Positions 44,309 to 54,783 of a stretch of DNA of 64,000 nucleotides are shown here, in pieces (the first letter of the stretch is position 1; each line of letters starts with the position of its first letter). The notes beneath the pieces are model-generated. The model had not been told where the DNA came from. It worked only from the letters and a program-made list of their open reading frames with translations, and did not search any database. The position numbers and the translations under genes are program-made. Origin of the DNA: Siphonodentalium dalli (lineage: Eukaryota > Mollusca > Scaphopoda > Gadilida > Siphonodentaliidae); NCBI GenBank assembly GCA_032622095.1, contig CP136068.1:17086598-17150597 (forward strand). The letters run 5' to 3'.

Positions 44309-45349
44309 CTATATAGTTTCCTGGGTATGAAATAATAAATACGAATCGAAGACCCCTGTACGGAAACGTGTCTATCAATTAATATTGAGTTTATTTAGAA
44401 TTTGTTCATATAAATTATATCTGTGCCGTTCAATAATGGTCCCTGCTATTCAAGATCCATCTTTTATATTTGTTATTTTCAGTTATTTTAATCGATGAGT
44501 GTATTTGAGCAAAAAAGCTGTAGCCAGCTGTGACTTATAAGACATGCGCAGTAGGAAGCTACAGCGGGCAGGGAAATGAATGGCGATTATCACTAAACAT
44601 TGTACTCCGACTCTAATAGGAGAATTTCTTACCGGGGAGATAATTTTTTAATACTGCTTCCTGGGGACACATAATTGTCATTCCCATTTTGTTGGCATCA
44701 AACTAGATATTTTATATCTATTATATATTTATTGTTTGGCGAATAATTAAACTTATTTCGTAAAAATATATATAATTATATCTTGTTTGCAATTGCCGAT
44801 TTAGAGAACGAGATAAAATCACATATCATACTCTTTTAAATATCATATTTATGGAGGCATGAACTCAGTACGAGTGTTAATTGCTTCAAATGTGCTTGCA
44901 CTTGATATAGCAACATAATGCCAACATTATGCCGGTATAATATTATCCATCAGCCACATTCCAAGTTCGGAGTAGCGGTACAATAGTTAGTGACCACCAG
45001 CTGTGGCCGGCTGTAGCTTTCTACTGCGCATGCCTAGCCGGCTACGGCTGTAGCCTGTGTTGCTCAAATACACTCATTGAAAATAAGAATATGCCACACT
45101 CTAGGTTTTAGCTACTTGATTCGCACTTAATATTACAATAGATACAATCAATCGGAGACATTTTGCGGCACGCATTCGTTCGAAGCACTAACTTGGATGC
45201 CTCTATCTAAAAGTTCTCTTTATAGAACAAAGAAGTGTCCCATTAATTGAATAAAATAATATCGAAATAAAATCAATATTAATTGATAGAATCGTTTCCG
45301 GGCAGGGATTTCCAATTAATACGTATTATTTCATACCCAGAAAACTATC
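44309..45349. repeat. Long inverted-repeat element (outer)
   Basis: Arms of about 100 bp: ATATAGTTTCCTGGGTATGA...GGAAACGTGTCTATCAATTA ATATTGA on the left, mirrored at 45275-45349 (TCAATATTAATTGATAGAAT, TCATACCCAGAAAACTATCT). Confidence 0.7.
44495..45077. repeat. Inverted-repeat element (inner)
   Basis: ATGAGTGTATTTGAGC...GCTGTAGCCAGCTGTGAC...CATGCGCAGTAGGAAGCTAC pairs with GTAGCTTTCTACTGCGCATG...GGCTACGGCTGTAGCC...GCTCAAATACACTCAT. It is nested symmetrically inside the outer repeat, so it may be either a second element or the inner part of one very long interrupted TIR. Confidence 0.7.
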
Positions 45350-45366
45350 TAAAATTTATTATATAA

Positions 45367-45753
45367 AGGTACTCAATCCGACCAGAGGGTCCCCCATATC
45401 ATCAAGATACAACAATAAAATTACGCTCTAGTTATCAGAATCGATTAATTGCAACAAAATAATGCTAACCACTATCAACTATGGTATCAAATTTCCAAAA
45501 TCGGCAGCATTATCACTTGAGTAGTCACGAAACTTGTTTTTAGAGTTATCCATCTTCATCCGCAATTTTGACTGAGACCGTCCATTTGAAGGCGTGTTTC
45601 TGGGCCACAAACAATTGAAATAACAAACTTCAAAAATTGATATCTGATCACTCTGAGCTTTGATAGGTGGGTTCCTCGACTCGAATCAAATATTTTTTAC
45701 CCCCGAAGCCAAAGAAATAATAATTTATGGGTGTTTAATCGGATTGAGTACCT
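45367..45753. mobile_element. TTAA/AGG dispersed element, copy 3
   Basis: ATAA|AGGTACTCAATCCGACCAGA ... AATCGGATTGAGTACCT|TTAA. Carries CAAAATAATGCTAACCACTA then TCAACTATGGTATCAAATTT CC and AAAAT: the best single-copy match to the 42-bp minisatellite unit. Confidence 0.8.
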
Positions 45754-45840
45754 TTAAAGAGATAATCCATCTCTAACAATAAATATTAAAGTCACTCATA
45801 ATTTTCAGGCTTCAAAATAGTCATGTAAAACTCATCTTAT

Positions 45841-46026
45841 TACAGTATTGCCCTAAATAATCGACTCCTTAACCACAGCAGAATTATGGGTAATTTTTCA
45901 GGATTTAGTCGGAAATGTGGCTTGTTGCCATTCATCGGAAAGCACTCACTGAGAGATTTTCTGATGAATGGCAACAAGCCATAATTCTGCTGTGGTTAAG
46001 GAGTCGATTATTTAGGGCATTACTGT
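45841..46026. repeat. TACAGTAATGCCC foldback, complete
   Basis: TACAGTATTGCCCTAAATAA ... TTATTTAGGGCATTACTGTA. Reads CTCCTTAACCACAGCAGAAT without interruption, so it is the empty site for the nested element at 36536. The right arm lacks one internal segment. Confidence 0.85.
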
Positions 46027-46733
46027 ACATCATATTATGAGGATGAAAATAGGTTGATGAGTACATGAAATACTTATGATTCATATGTGAACGTCATCAG
46101 ACGATGTCAACATCATACAACACAAATGATGTTCGCCTCGACCATGAAACCAGAACAATAAAATAAAAGCAATATCTCACATGACAACACAAGTCATAAC
46201 TGTCTCTGAATAAACCTTGTATAAGTCTTTTATTTTCAAATAATGGATTAAAGGACAGGTGGTGTGTAATAAACAAGGAATGACACATGTCCTAATGCAT
46301 TTGTCAATACAGGACTTGTGCTATTGCGGAAGTATAGAACACGAGGATCTCCACTCTGGGGACGTCATTCTGCAAATGACAGGCACACTAAACTCAGGTT
46401 TGATGATTTTGTAAACGTAAACAGTTGTATTGTCCAAGTATAAGATATATATTTTTATTGAACATTTTGAAATCATCTGTATTTTGCTGCTTTTCGCAAA
46501 AATAAACTAATGGGTGTTCAATAATGTCTTGTTATTGTTTGGAAACCGATTAATGGATGGTGGGGCTCTAATATTAAATATAATTCTAGGTGAGAGGACT
46601 ACAATAATCAAATTTTTTCCCCAGCCAAATACATTACAAATGACAACAGGAATATATCGTGTAATATTTTCCAATTCTGATAAAAAAAATTCAATGCTAG
46701 ATTGCCATTTATAACCTTTAGCCAAATTATTGC
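46027..46733. other. No gene; one foldback fragment
   Basis: 46340-46392 is a fragment of the GAGGTCCCC family (CTCTGGGGACGTCATTCTGC AAATGACAGG). 46507-46725 has antisense overlapping frames with no recognisable domain. Confidence 0.4.
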
Positions 46734-47561
46734 TAGGGTTGTAACATCATGAATTCAGTGTATCGCAATACACTTTCAAACAATATGCGTATTGTGGCAT
46801 TTGTATTGTGATACAGGAAATCAAGTAATTTCAGAAAATGGGCACATGTAAAAGGGCAACTATTAAACAGCAAAATAATCTCTATCTTCAGTTAGAAACA
46901 TGTTGATAAATCAGAACAATAACCTAGTTTATTACATATCTATCAACGTAATTCGCATGATCGCACGAGTTTCCAGGCGTGTGATAATTCTCAGAATCGC
47001 ACTAGTGCAATCTGTCGATGAAACTATTTCATTCAGTGTTGTTAGACTGGTTCTCGCCGTTACTATTTTGACTTTTTCAATCAAGACAATAAAGAAACAA
47101 TAAGCGATCAATCGATGATTCATTCAAGTAGTTTCATTCCAAGACTATGTTTGTCGAGGCACAGAATTTAATTTCAAACGCATCATTAAAGATGGGTCAA
47201 GGTCACTGTCTGATTGTTGTGTTAACCCTAAAATGCCATTAAAACTCAATTAAATTAACATTTTCTGTACCGGAGATGTACGATTGTGAGTCAACTTACT
47301 ATGATACGGAGATATGTAATAAAAATATAACCACATGAGTGTCTGGATTTTGACGAATTATCGCACTCCATTTGTTGGCGGAACGCAATACCTCTCCTGC
47401 GGGACTGTGTCCCACACTCGGGGTATCGCTCCGCCATCAAATCTCGTGCGATAATTTTCATTAAAATCCAGACACTCATGTGGTTCTATCTATGTATCAT
47501 GATATGTATCATATCATTGATCATGTATCGTATCGTGACCAAGTGTATCGTTACAGGACAA
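46734..47561. mobile_element. hAT-like non-autonomous element
   Basis: Flanking 8-mers ATTATTGC (46726-46733) and ATTATCGC (47562-47569) match at 7/8. Ends TAGGGTTGTAAC and (minus) TTGTCCTGTAAC share TGTAAC; subterminal GTGTATCG words are on both sides. Contains the foldback 47329-47485. No transposase. Confidence 0.6.
47329..47485. repeat. Foldback nested in the hAT-like element
   Basis: AACCACATGAGTGTCTGGAT TTT, AATTATCGCAC, GGCGGAACGCAATACC mirrored by GGTATCGCTCCGCC, GTGCGATAATT, AAAATCCAGACACTCATGTG GTT. Loop about 25 nt with GCGGGACTGTGTCCCAC. Confidence 0.8.
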
Positions 47562-47617
47562 ATTATCGCTGAAATCCAGCTATAAAGTGAGCCGTTTGCA
47601 TCACAATGCACACAAGC

Positions 47618-48075
47618 CTGCAAATAGCATGTCTGTCATTTGCAGAATGAGGTCCCCAGAGGGTGAATTTAGTGACGCTATCCCGCATCACTAAATTCAC
47701 CCTCTGGGAACCTCATTCTGCTTAGGCCCTCAACTGATATGGCAGACCTAGGATCAGATTGAAGTTCCCCAGTTGAAGTTGGTGATGTTCACCCATTGGG
47801 CACCTAAATTATGAATTTTATCTTCTGCAAATTAGGAGATATAGAAACTTCCTAGAAGGGAAATGTAACTAAAAACAATCTTAATTTGATAATATAGATA
47901 CTTCTCAGAAGATGAAGCCTAAGCAGAAGGAGGTCTTCAGATGGTGAATTTGGTGATGCTAGCCCGCTGTGCGGGATAGCATCACTAAATTCACCCTCTG
48001 GGGACCTCATTCTGCTTAGGCTTCATCTTCTGGGAAGTATCTATAGTATAGTATAGACACGCTATTTGCGGGCTT
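47618..48075. repeat. GAGGTCCCCAGAGGG composite foldback, intact reference copy
   Basis: Outer ends CAAGCCTGCAAATAGCATGT and ATAGACACGCTATTTGCGGG CTTG are inverted. First stem-loop 47645-47720 (short loop), second stem-loop 47930-48020 (loop CTAGCCCGCTGTGCGGGATAG), with GATACTTCTCAGAAGATGAA / TTCATCTTCTGGGAAGTATC as a further inverted pair around the second. Confidence 0.85.
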
Positions 48076-48324
48076 GAATGCACATACAATCTTCAGGGGC
48101 ATCAAACGACAGGACAACGTGGAGGTGATCAATTTGAACATTATCAGCAAGAATTATCCCTGTGCTTACTAAATGGATTCTCTCATTCAGTTCTCAAAGT
48201 ACACATTGGGATAGACCATAATTCATTTGTGGGGGGATTCATTTGAGGACCTAACATTGAATTGTATTGTCAAAATGCATTTTTGGTGGAGGTCCAAGAA
48301 CTGTTGTCATGGGAAATGCATATG

Positions 48325-48915
48325 ACCAGGACTTGAAATAGTGTGTCTGTCATTTGCAGAATGAGGTCCCCAGAGGGTGAATTTAGTGATGCTACCTCGC
48401 ATAGCGGGCTAGCATCACCAAATTCACCCTCTGGGAACCTCATTCTGCTGAGGTGTAAGCAGAATGAGGTCCCCAGAGGGTGAATTTAGTGATGCTACCC
48501 CGCATAGCGGGCTAGCATCACCAAATTCACCCTCTGGGAACCTCAAATGACGTTTGGAACCTCAAATGACGGGGTAGCATCACTAAATTCACCCTCTGGG
48601 GACCTCATTCTGCAAATGACAGACACACTATTTCAAGGCTTGCATATGACTTGAAAATAACTTGGCTGCTGTTATCCTTCCAGGCAAGATACTGCCAACA
48701 CATTATGTTTCATGGTGGTCCAATTTTCATGGTTTCCTGCATAATTCTATACATCCATAAATTTAATAAAAGCTTATAAATATATGTATATTTCAGAATA
48801 AGGTCCCCAGAGGGTGAATTTGGTCATGCTAGCCCCGCTATGCGGGATAGTGTCACTAAATTCACCCTCTGGGACCTCATTCTGCAAATGTCAGACACAC
48901 TATTTCCATGCTTGA
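48325..48915. repeat. Cluster of GAGGTCCCCAGAGGG foldbacks
   Basis: Four to five stem-loop units: 48358-48450, 48466-48545, a half unit 48570-48615 closing with GACAGACACACTATTTCAAG, and a separate copy 48797-48905. Repeated identical units back to back suggest local tandem amplification of stem-loops. Confidence 0.8.
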
Positions 48916-49457
48916 TAATTGGAAAGAATTCTAATTAAAGACATATTATGTACTTGTTCGGGTGCGTGAAACTGATAAGTTAGTATTCAGGTACTATGTC
49001 AACTGGAGGAATGTAGCATTCTACTAACATCACCGAAAATTTCAAGCAAATTTCAAGCAAATAGAAAACATTGTCTGAACTACGCTAAATTGTAAATATT
49101 TACTACTCGAATCGGGACACTTCTATCAGCGATAAACTAACGAAAATGATTTCGCCATCGGCAGTCACTGCATTTAATTAATATATAAGAATGTCGGTGT
49201 GTGTTGTCAATTTAGATATAATATTTGTAAAAATAACTACTTTGAACAAGATTATTCTCCATTTCTATTTGATCACCCTACCGGAGTGTTTCACATCACT
49301 TTAACAGTTTTCTTGCTGATAAATATGTGTCTGTATCAATAACAAGACCGGTCTAATCTTTTATTCAAATAGCAATATTCCACTGAGAATAATGGAAGAA
49401 ATGCATTAATTACGGTAGTAGACTACAAAAAGCTCAATCGTTAAAATTTTATGATCA
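48916..49457. other. No feature recognised
   Basis: AT-rich sequence downstream of the STK17-like gene; no repeat family or exon identified. Confidence 0.4.
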
Positions 49458-49461
49458 TTAA

Positions 49462-49715
49462 CCCTTCCTTGACTGGAGCCTCCTGACATATTGTGAAAAC
49501 CCTGTGCCAATGCATTCTCTTATATATGTGAGCCTCCATAGGGAGCCTCGAATATAGAAGAGAATACATTGGCTTAACATTATTTACCTTGACCTTGTTA
49601 GCCAGTGCATTCTCTTATAAATGCGAAGCTCCCTAAGGGAGACTCGCATATCTAAGAGAATACACTGGCACACGATCTTTAATGCTGCACCAGCGCCGCT
49701 CCCATCATGAAAGGG
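49462..49715. mobile_element. TTAA MITE, CATGACGGGAG-type shell, diverged cassettes
   Basis: TTAA|CCCTTCCTTGACTGGAG ... CTCCCATCATGAAAGGG|TTAA (49458, 49716). Two diverged palindrome cassettes (49506-49575, 49602-49672) with loops GTGAGCCTCCATAGGGAGCC and GAAGCTCCCTAAGGGAGACT, plus GCTGCACCAGCG. Located about 170 bp beyond the STK17-like stop codon, possibly in its 3' UTR. Confidence 0.8.
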
Positions 49716-49886
49716 TTAACTGGAGTGTGAAGTTGGCAGTTAAAAGTGGCAAATTCATGAATTTATGAAGCAAAGAAAAATAATAAATTGTTAAAACCAT
49801 GAAAATTAATTCCAATGAAAAATGACAGCCATTTGCAATATTTTTCTTATATAATACAATTTGGCAAGATGAGTAATATAAAAATG

Positions 49887-50727
49887 TCATTTCACAACAC
49901 TGGGTTCGACAGTTTGAGAGTTATTGTTCAATGAATCTAGTAGATTATAAGATTCTGTGCGATCGGATAATACAACTTTACAGCCGACTCCATTTGGCGT
50001 GTGAGTTCCGTCACCCGTTAGTGGTTTACTATGTCGTCTGTTGCTTATAGGAGTCGATTCCATTGGCATAGAAACGACTCCACAAGTTTTCTTTCCAACA
50101 CAATTATCTGGCTTCGATTTGACAGACATGACCTTGATTCCGTTGATGCTGTCGTCATGGGCGTGGTCAGATATAACTGACAAGTCAATGTCGCTCTCAC
50201 CCGCGCTGATGTCCATCGAATCGAAAGTATCGTTACTGGCAAAAGAAGCAGTGCTAGCTGTAGATCCATTACTATACTTTGGTTTTTTGCTCGGAAGTTC
50301 TTCAATCACAGGGCTTGTAGTCATGTCACTTGTATCAACAAACAATTGGTCGTCACAGGAAGACTTGGTATCGTATAACTGGTTATCAATGGAAGACATA
50401 TGAGTGTTTGATGGAAGACCGAGAGAGTAGTTATTATTATTAGCACTTTTATTTAGTACTGGTGTGGTGTCTTTGTGGATGTCTGCTGTCGTTTGACAAT
50501 GTTCTTTTCTCTTAATGCCTGGACTTTTGGCAACACAGTTTGCACTGATGGAGATAGACGATGATTTATCGAGGTCCGAGGATGAGTTATCGAGTGATAC
50601 CTGGTGAGATGATATGGAATCGGAGAATGAATCTGCACTACATGATAACACGCTCACATCTGATGAGACGAAGGATGTTGATCGGAGCCAGAGGTGATCA
50701 CGTGCTTGTAGCGCCGTCAATCGCTCA
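49887..50727 (-). CDS. STK17: STK17/DRAK-like kinase, terminal exon
   Basis: Opens ERLTALQARDHLWL, the final helix segment of a Ser/Thr kinase C-lobe (corresponds to the DR-x-T-A-x-E-x-L-x-H-P-W-L element). The Arg that normally pairs with the APE motif is retained. A tail of about 265 residues follows, rich in Ser/Asp/Asn with short basic clusters (GIKRKEH, LPSKKPKYS) that could be nuclear signals, ending at a TAA/TGA-type stop at 49887. Acceptor ATTTTCAG|TGAG; phase 2 entry joins in frame to the exon at 60686 (AG + T = Ser). The tail is much longer than in vertebrate STK17A/B. A TTAA/AGG element ends 42 nt upstream of this acceptor. Confidence 0.85.
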
Positions 50728-50769
50728 CTGAAAATTATATAAAAAAGAAAGTCAATTATCAGACCTTAA

Positions 50770-51571
50770 AGATACGGGCGGCTTTCCCTGTGGGTATAAG
50801 TGTTAAAATAGTCACATCCACTAAAACCACCATAAACAGAAAGAATATTATATAATAGACAGATGTTGTTCTTATATCAATCATAAATACTGCATAGATT
50901 GCACGTTTGTACCCTTGGTTATGTAAACAAACATCAAAAACAGATACATTATGATTGTTTATAGACAAACACTGGGAACTACCATATCGTCCAATGAAAA
51001 TGTTTAGTTGAGCTGCGGAATGCATAAATAAAATTATTGGCGCAATCAACAATCGCATTCAAATCAATCAAATTTTATTTTAATCGACCCATTCTACCCT
51101 CTGTCAAAATCAAGCTAATCCACGGTACTTCATGATTGGAAAATGATCAGACAGAAATGTGTACATAATATCATTGTTCTCGCAAAGAGATGAATATTTT
51201 TCAACCCAGTTAGTATTTTCTCCTAACCTGTACATGGCTATACTTACCAAATAAAGATTATTACAATGAATTGTATTGTGAGTTGTAAGTTGTAAGCGCA
51301 CCAAATTCGGGGTTTTACAACCGACGTAAAACGCGCGAATCTAAATAAGGAAATGGCGCAATATCGTGACTCATCTTATAAACAATCCACTGCGCTTTTT
51401 GCGAGAAACTAAACAACAGTCGACCTGTATTTTTTTTGGACACAAAGAGTGTTTTGTCGATAATATCACATTCATATTATCATTATGCTATACTATTAGT
51501 ATATTCTGGAGGAAATTATCTTAATTAGATCATGTTATTTATAAGTTATAACCTACAACGAAGGCCGCCCT
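50770..51571. mobile_element. TTAA-flanked element in STK17-like intron
   Basis: TTAA|AGATACGGGCGGCTTTCCC ... GAAGGCCGCCCT|TTAA (50766-50769, 51572-51575). Interior shares AAACCACCATAAACAGAAAG and TTATGTAAACAAACATC with 40911-41403. No ORF. Confidence 0.6.
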
Positions 51572-51599
51572 TTAAAAGATAGGTATATCTATCTGCTTG

Positions 51600-52028
51600 T
51601 TGCACATTGCACACATAATTCACACTGACAAGTGGGCAATATTTTGAGTTATTGATAGCATGTGTCTATGTGTTGGGTGGAAAGAGTTAATGTTTTCGAA
51701 ACCAATTAATCAATACAAAAAAAATCCATACAGGTGAGTCAGTTCTGATTAAAATCATACTCAGAAGCTTGAGGTACTGAGTCTGACGAATATGGTAAGG
51801 GTTCCATTACTACCAGCAGGAATTACGTAATTGCCAGCCAATCGCAATATCAACAGTAAAGTGATGTAACCAATCCGGCAATAGTTGCATGGAATCGTCA
51901 AGACTAGGGGAATTCCTTCATCCAGCGCAATTCCAGTAAACCCCCAATAGCTAAAATAGCGTAGGAACTTTTCCATCGCACAGTGTTTACAAATTCAGAG
52001 TTAACAACATCTAATTGAACACTAGCTA
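51600..52028. repeat. Degraded repeat, partly inverted at 55785-55850
   Basis: TTCTGATTAAAATCATACTC and TACTGAGTCTGACGAATATG recur in reverse complement at 55785-55850 (GTCAGACTCAGTACCCGAAG, GAGTATGATTTCAATCAGAA). The adjacent AGCATGTGTCTATGTGTTGG phrase recurs in direct orientation at 55920. Confidence 0.5.
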
Positions 52029-52448
52029 AAAGAGTCCAGAATGTGTATATAAAGAGTCCAGAATGTGTATATAAAGAGTCCAGAATGTGTATATAAAGAG
52101 TCCATAATGTGTATATAAAGAGACCAGAATGCATATATAAAGAGTCCAGAATGTGTATATAAAGAGTCCAGAATGTGTATATATAAAGAGTCCAGAAAGT
52201 GTATACAAAGAGTCCAGAATGTGTATATAAAGACCAGAATGCATATATAAAGAGTCCAGAATGCGTATATAAAGAGTCCAGAATGTGTAAATAAAGAGTC
52301 CAGAATGCGTATATAAAGAGTCCAGAATGCGTATATAAAGAGTCCAGAATGTGTATATAAAGAGTCCAGAATGTGTATATAAAGAGTCCAGAATGTGTAT
52401 ATAAAGAGTCCAGAATGCATATATAAAGAGTCCAGAATGTGTATATAA
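52029..52448. repeat. 22-bp minisatellite, ~19 copies
   Basis: Unit GTGTATATAAAGAGTCCAGA plus AT. Variants change GTGT to GCAT or GCGT, and two units are shortened. Each unit contains TATATAAAG. Since 22 is not divisible by 3, the three minus-strand frames each cycle through the same 22-residue period and all stay open (up to 210 codons), an artefact rather than coding evidence. Confidence 0.95.
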
Positions 52449-52627
52449 GTAGGGTTTCCTCCAGGCCGGCTGCGGGTCCGTCCCACGGACCCATCCCACC
52501 CCCCGTCGGTCGTTGCGTGAAATCCCGCTCATGCACAAATAAATGACGTTATTAAAAACTTATTCAGTCTTGTCTGTGTCGACAGGCTATATATCTATGT
52601 ACACTTATTTTCATTAATATTGACAAA

Positions 52628-52894
52628 ATGAAATCGACACAGTCCATCTCCCGAAAAAACAATAAGAATAGCACGCAAATACATTGGAGCAAAACATCAA
52701 AGGCGGCAAACATCAAAGGCGGAAAACATCAATGCCATCAGAATAAGCTGAGCAGGACTCCGTGCGGTATGCCGAATTGCTCGAGCTTCACGTGCGTCAG
52801 CTGCAGACTTATTTTGTCAGCAAATCGGTGCCATAAATGGGTCTGTTTGTTTTTTGACGTCACGTTCAGTTCAGCGCAAACTAACCATGAGTAA
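52628..52894 (+). CDS. Hypothetical small Cys-containing ORF
   Basis: 89-codon frame starting at an ATG preceded by an AT-rich leader with TATATAT at 52589. The N-terminal 45 residues are Lys/Asn/Ser-rich; the middle has TPCGMPNCSSFTCVSCRL, a set of cysteines that could bind zinc, and KWVC. It lies inside the STK17-like intron on the opposite strand. I do not recognise the family. It may be a piece of a transposon DNA-binding protein or chance. Confidence 0.2.
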   Translation: MKSTQSISRKNNKNSTQIHWSKTSKAANIKGGKHQCHQNKLSRTPCGMPNCSSFTCVSCRLILSANRCHKWVCLFFDVTFSSAQTNHE

Positions 52895-53009
52895 TAACGA
52901 GAGGCCGATCACGATCGGCAGATGTTTAACCCATACCTTGGCGATAACGATTAGCTATTTTCATAAATCCTTACACCAACCTTTTCAACAATTCACACCT
53001 TACTATTAA

Positions 53010-53425
53010 AGCTACTCGATCTGATTAAGCACCCCTCAGTTACTTTTTATTTGGCTTCAGGGGTAAAAAATATTTTATTCAAATCGAGGAACCCATTCCT
53101 CAAAGCTCAGAGTAAGCAGATATCAATTTTTTAAATCTATTATCTTTAACCACCTGGAATATTTAGTGGCCGTATGAAAGTTGATGAAGATGGATAACTC
53201 TAAAATCAAGTGTTTTTTTTGTGTCAGACAAATGACAAAGTAGCAAAATTTCATTGTACAAAATGTTGATAAACAACAGATTTTGGGCAATTTTATACTA
53301 TAGTGGACTGTGGTTAGCATTATTTTTGGGCAATTAATTGATTCTGATAACAGAAGCGGAATTTCAAAAAAACTGTTGTTGTTGGAATCTGATGATATGG
53401 GGACCATCAAATCGGATTGAGTACT
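53010..53425. mobile_element. TTAA/AGG dispersed element, copy 4 (reverse orientation)
   Basis: TTAA|AGCTACTCGATCTGATTAAG ... ATCGGATTGAGTACT|TTAA. Contains ACTATAGTGGACTGTGGTTA GCATTATTTTTGGGCAATTA, a diverged single copy of the minisatellite unit. Confidence 0.75.
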
Positions 53426-53569
53426 TTAAGTGGCATAAGACTTATTGGGCACCTTCCATATGAACATGGATATGGCATTTGATTCCAACCTATTTAGTCA
53501 GTTTAAAATAGATATATAGTCTTATAGAGCTCAGTCCATAGTCAGGCAGAAGAACCATACATAACAATT

Positions 53570-54240
53570 AAAGATAAACTATTTTAAAAATTTCGTAAAA
53601 TATGATTGATAATGATTGGATATAACATACTTTAATGCATAATTATGAGATAACTAGAGGTCACCAGGGATATGAGATTGAAGATATTAGATTTATTACA
53701 TTGGATAGCATACTGTATGTCTATGGAATGGGTGGGTTAGTTTTGTTAATATTTTAAAACAATTAAACCAAATGTACAGGTTAGGGGTGTGTTATCATAA
53801 ACTATGACTTGAAATATAATATAATCAATGACAAATATTTGAGTTATTAAATGAGATAGCAAGGGGTTGATCTTAATCACACTAATGAACTGATCAAAAT
53901 AGTCTATAAATGCATGTATATGGATTTAGAAGCCCACACAATAAGTCAGTCTCAAGAATACAAGCAACATAATTATTATCCTGCACCCCAAATGCAATAG
54001 AGGGAATTTCAAAATAAGACATTTCCTCTAATGTTTTTAGAAATCCTTACTGAACCTGGCTCAAAGTGAAAGATATAATTTAATATCTGCCTATCAGATA
54101 TCATGTGTCTATGGAATGGGTTAATATTAATCCCAAAATCCATGCAAGACCAGAGAGCTATGTTGGAGTTGATAAATCCAGAGAAGTCACTGTTCACACA
54201 CTATGGAAATGCAATAAACAGATAGCTATTAAAGTGCAGC
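53570..54240. repeat. Degenerate tandem repeat, pearl-like core
   Basis: Loose units of 150-200 bp share (T/C)ATGT(C/G)TAT GGAATGGGT, GAGTTATTAAATGAGATAGC and AAGATATTAGATTTATTAC-type phrases; related words appear at 51650, 55910 and 56280-56390. Too diverged to define ends. Confidence 0.45.
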
Positions 54241-54364
54241 AGTGAGTATCAGATTTCATTACCATGTATCAATAATAGAGACTTTCTCTAGTCTCTCTTA
54301 CTAATACCACAGTTGTAAGCTGCTACAGTTATATAGTGTAAGCAAATCTCAAATCTGTTCAATT

Positions 54365-54752
54365 CTTAGTTAAAAGGGGCCATAATTCAAACTCGATCTG
54401 TATTTTGAGTTGATAAACTCGCATACCAAATTTGGTTCTTATCAGTTGAAAAATGGTTGATTTATCAAAATATGCAGAAATTATATATCAAAGGGCCATA
54501 ACTCCTTTAAAAAATATCGGATCAATCCCATATTCAAACTCGATCTGTATTTGGTGCTGAGAAATTCATATACAAAATTTGGTTCCGATCAGATATAAAA
54601 TGTTCGAGTTATCGCACCATGCGTAAAGTGTCTACAGACAGACAGACAGCCAGACAGACAGACAGACAGACGGACGGATGGACTAACGACGAGTGGTCAA
54701 TCCGGACAACGACACTATGTTTACCATACTATGGTATGGGTAAACATAAAAA
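54365..54752 (+). repeat. Pearl-like element, family B copy 2
   Basis: AAAGGGCCATAACTCCTTTA, CCATATTCAAACTCGATCTG, AGTTATCGCACCATGCGTAA, a (GACA)n/(GACGG)n run at 54637-54680, CAATCCGGACAACGACACTA and the hairpin GTTTACCATACTATGGTATGGGTAAAC. Its end is almost identical to the 3' end of copy 1. Confidence 0.8.
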
Positions 54753-54783
54753 GGATATATATAAAAGGAAATTACGACCAGAA

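Noticed and set aside
51904-52538. Three overlapping minus-strand ORFs of 154-210 codons
   Set aside because: All three frames of a 22-bp repeat read the same 22-residue cycle; not a gene.
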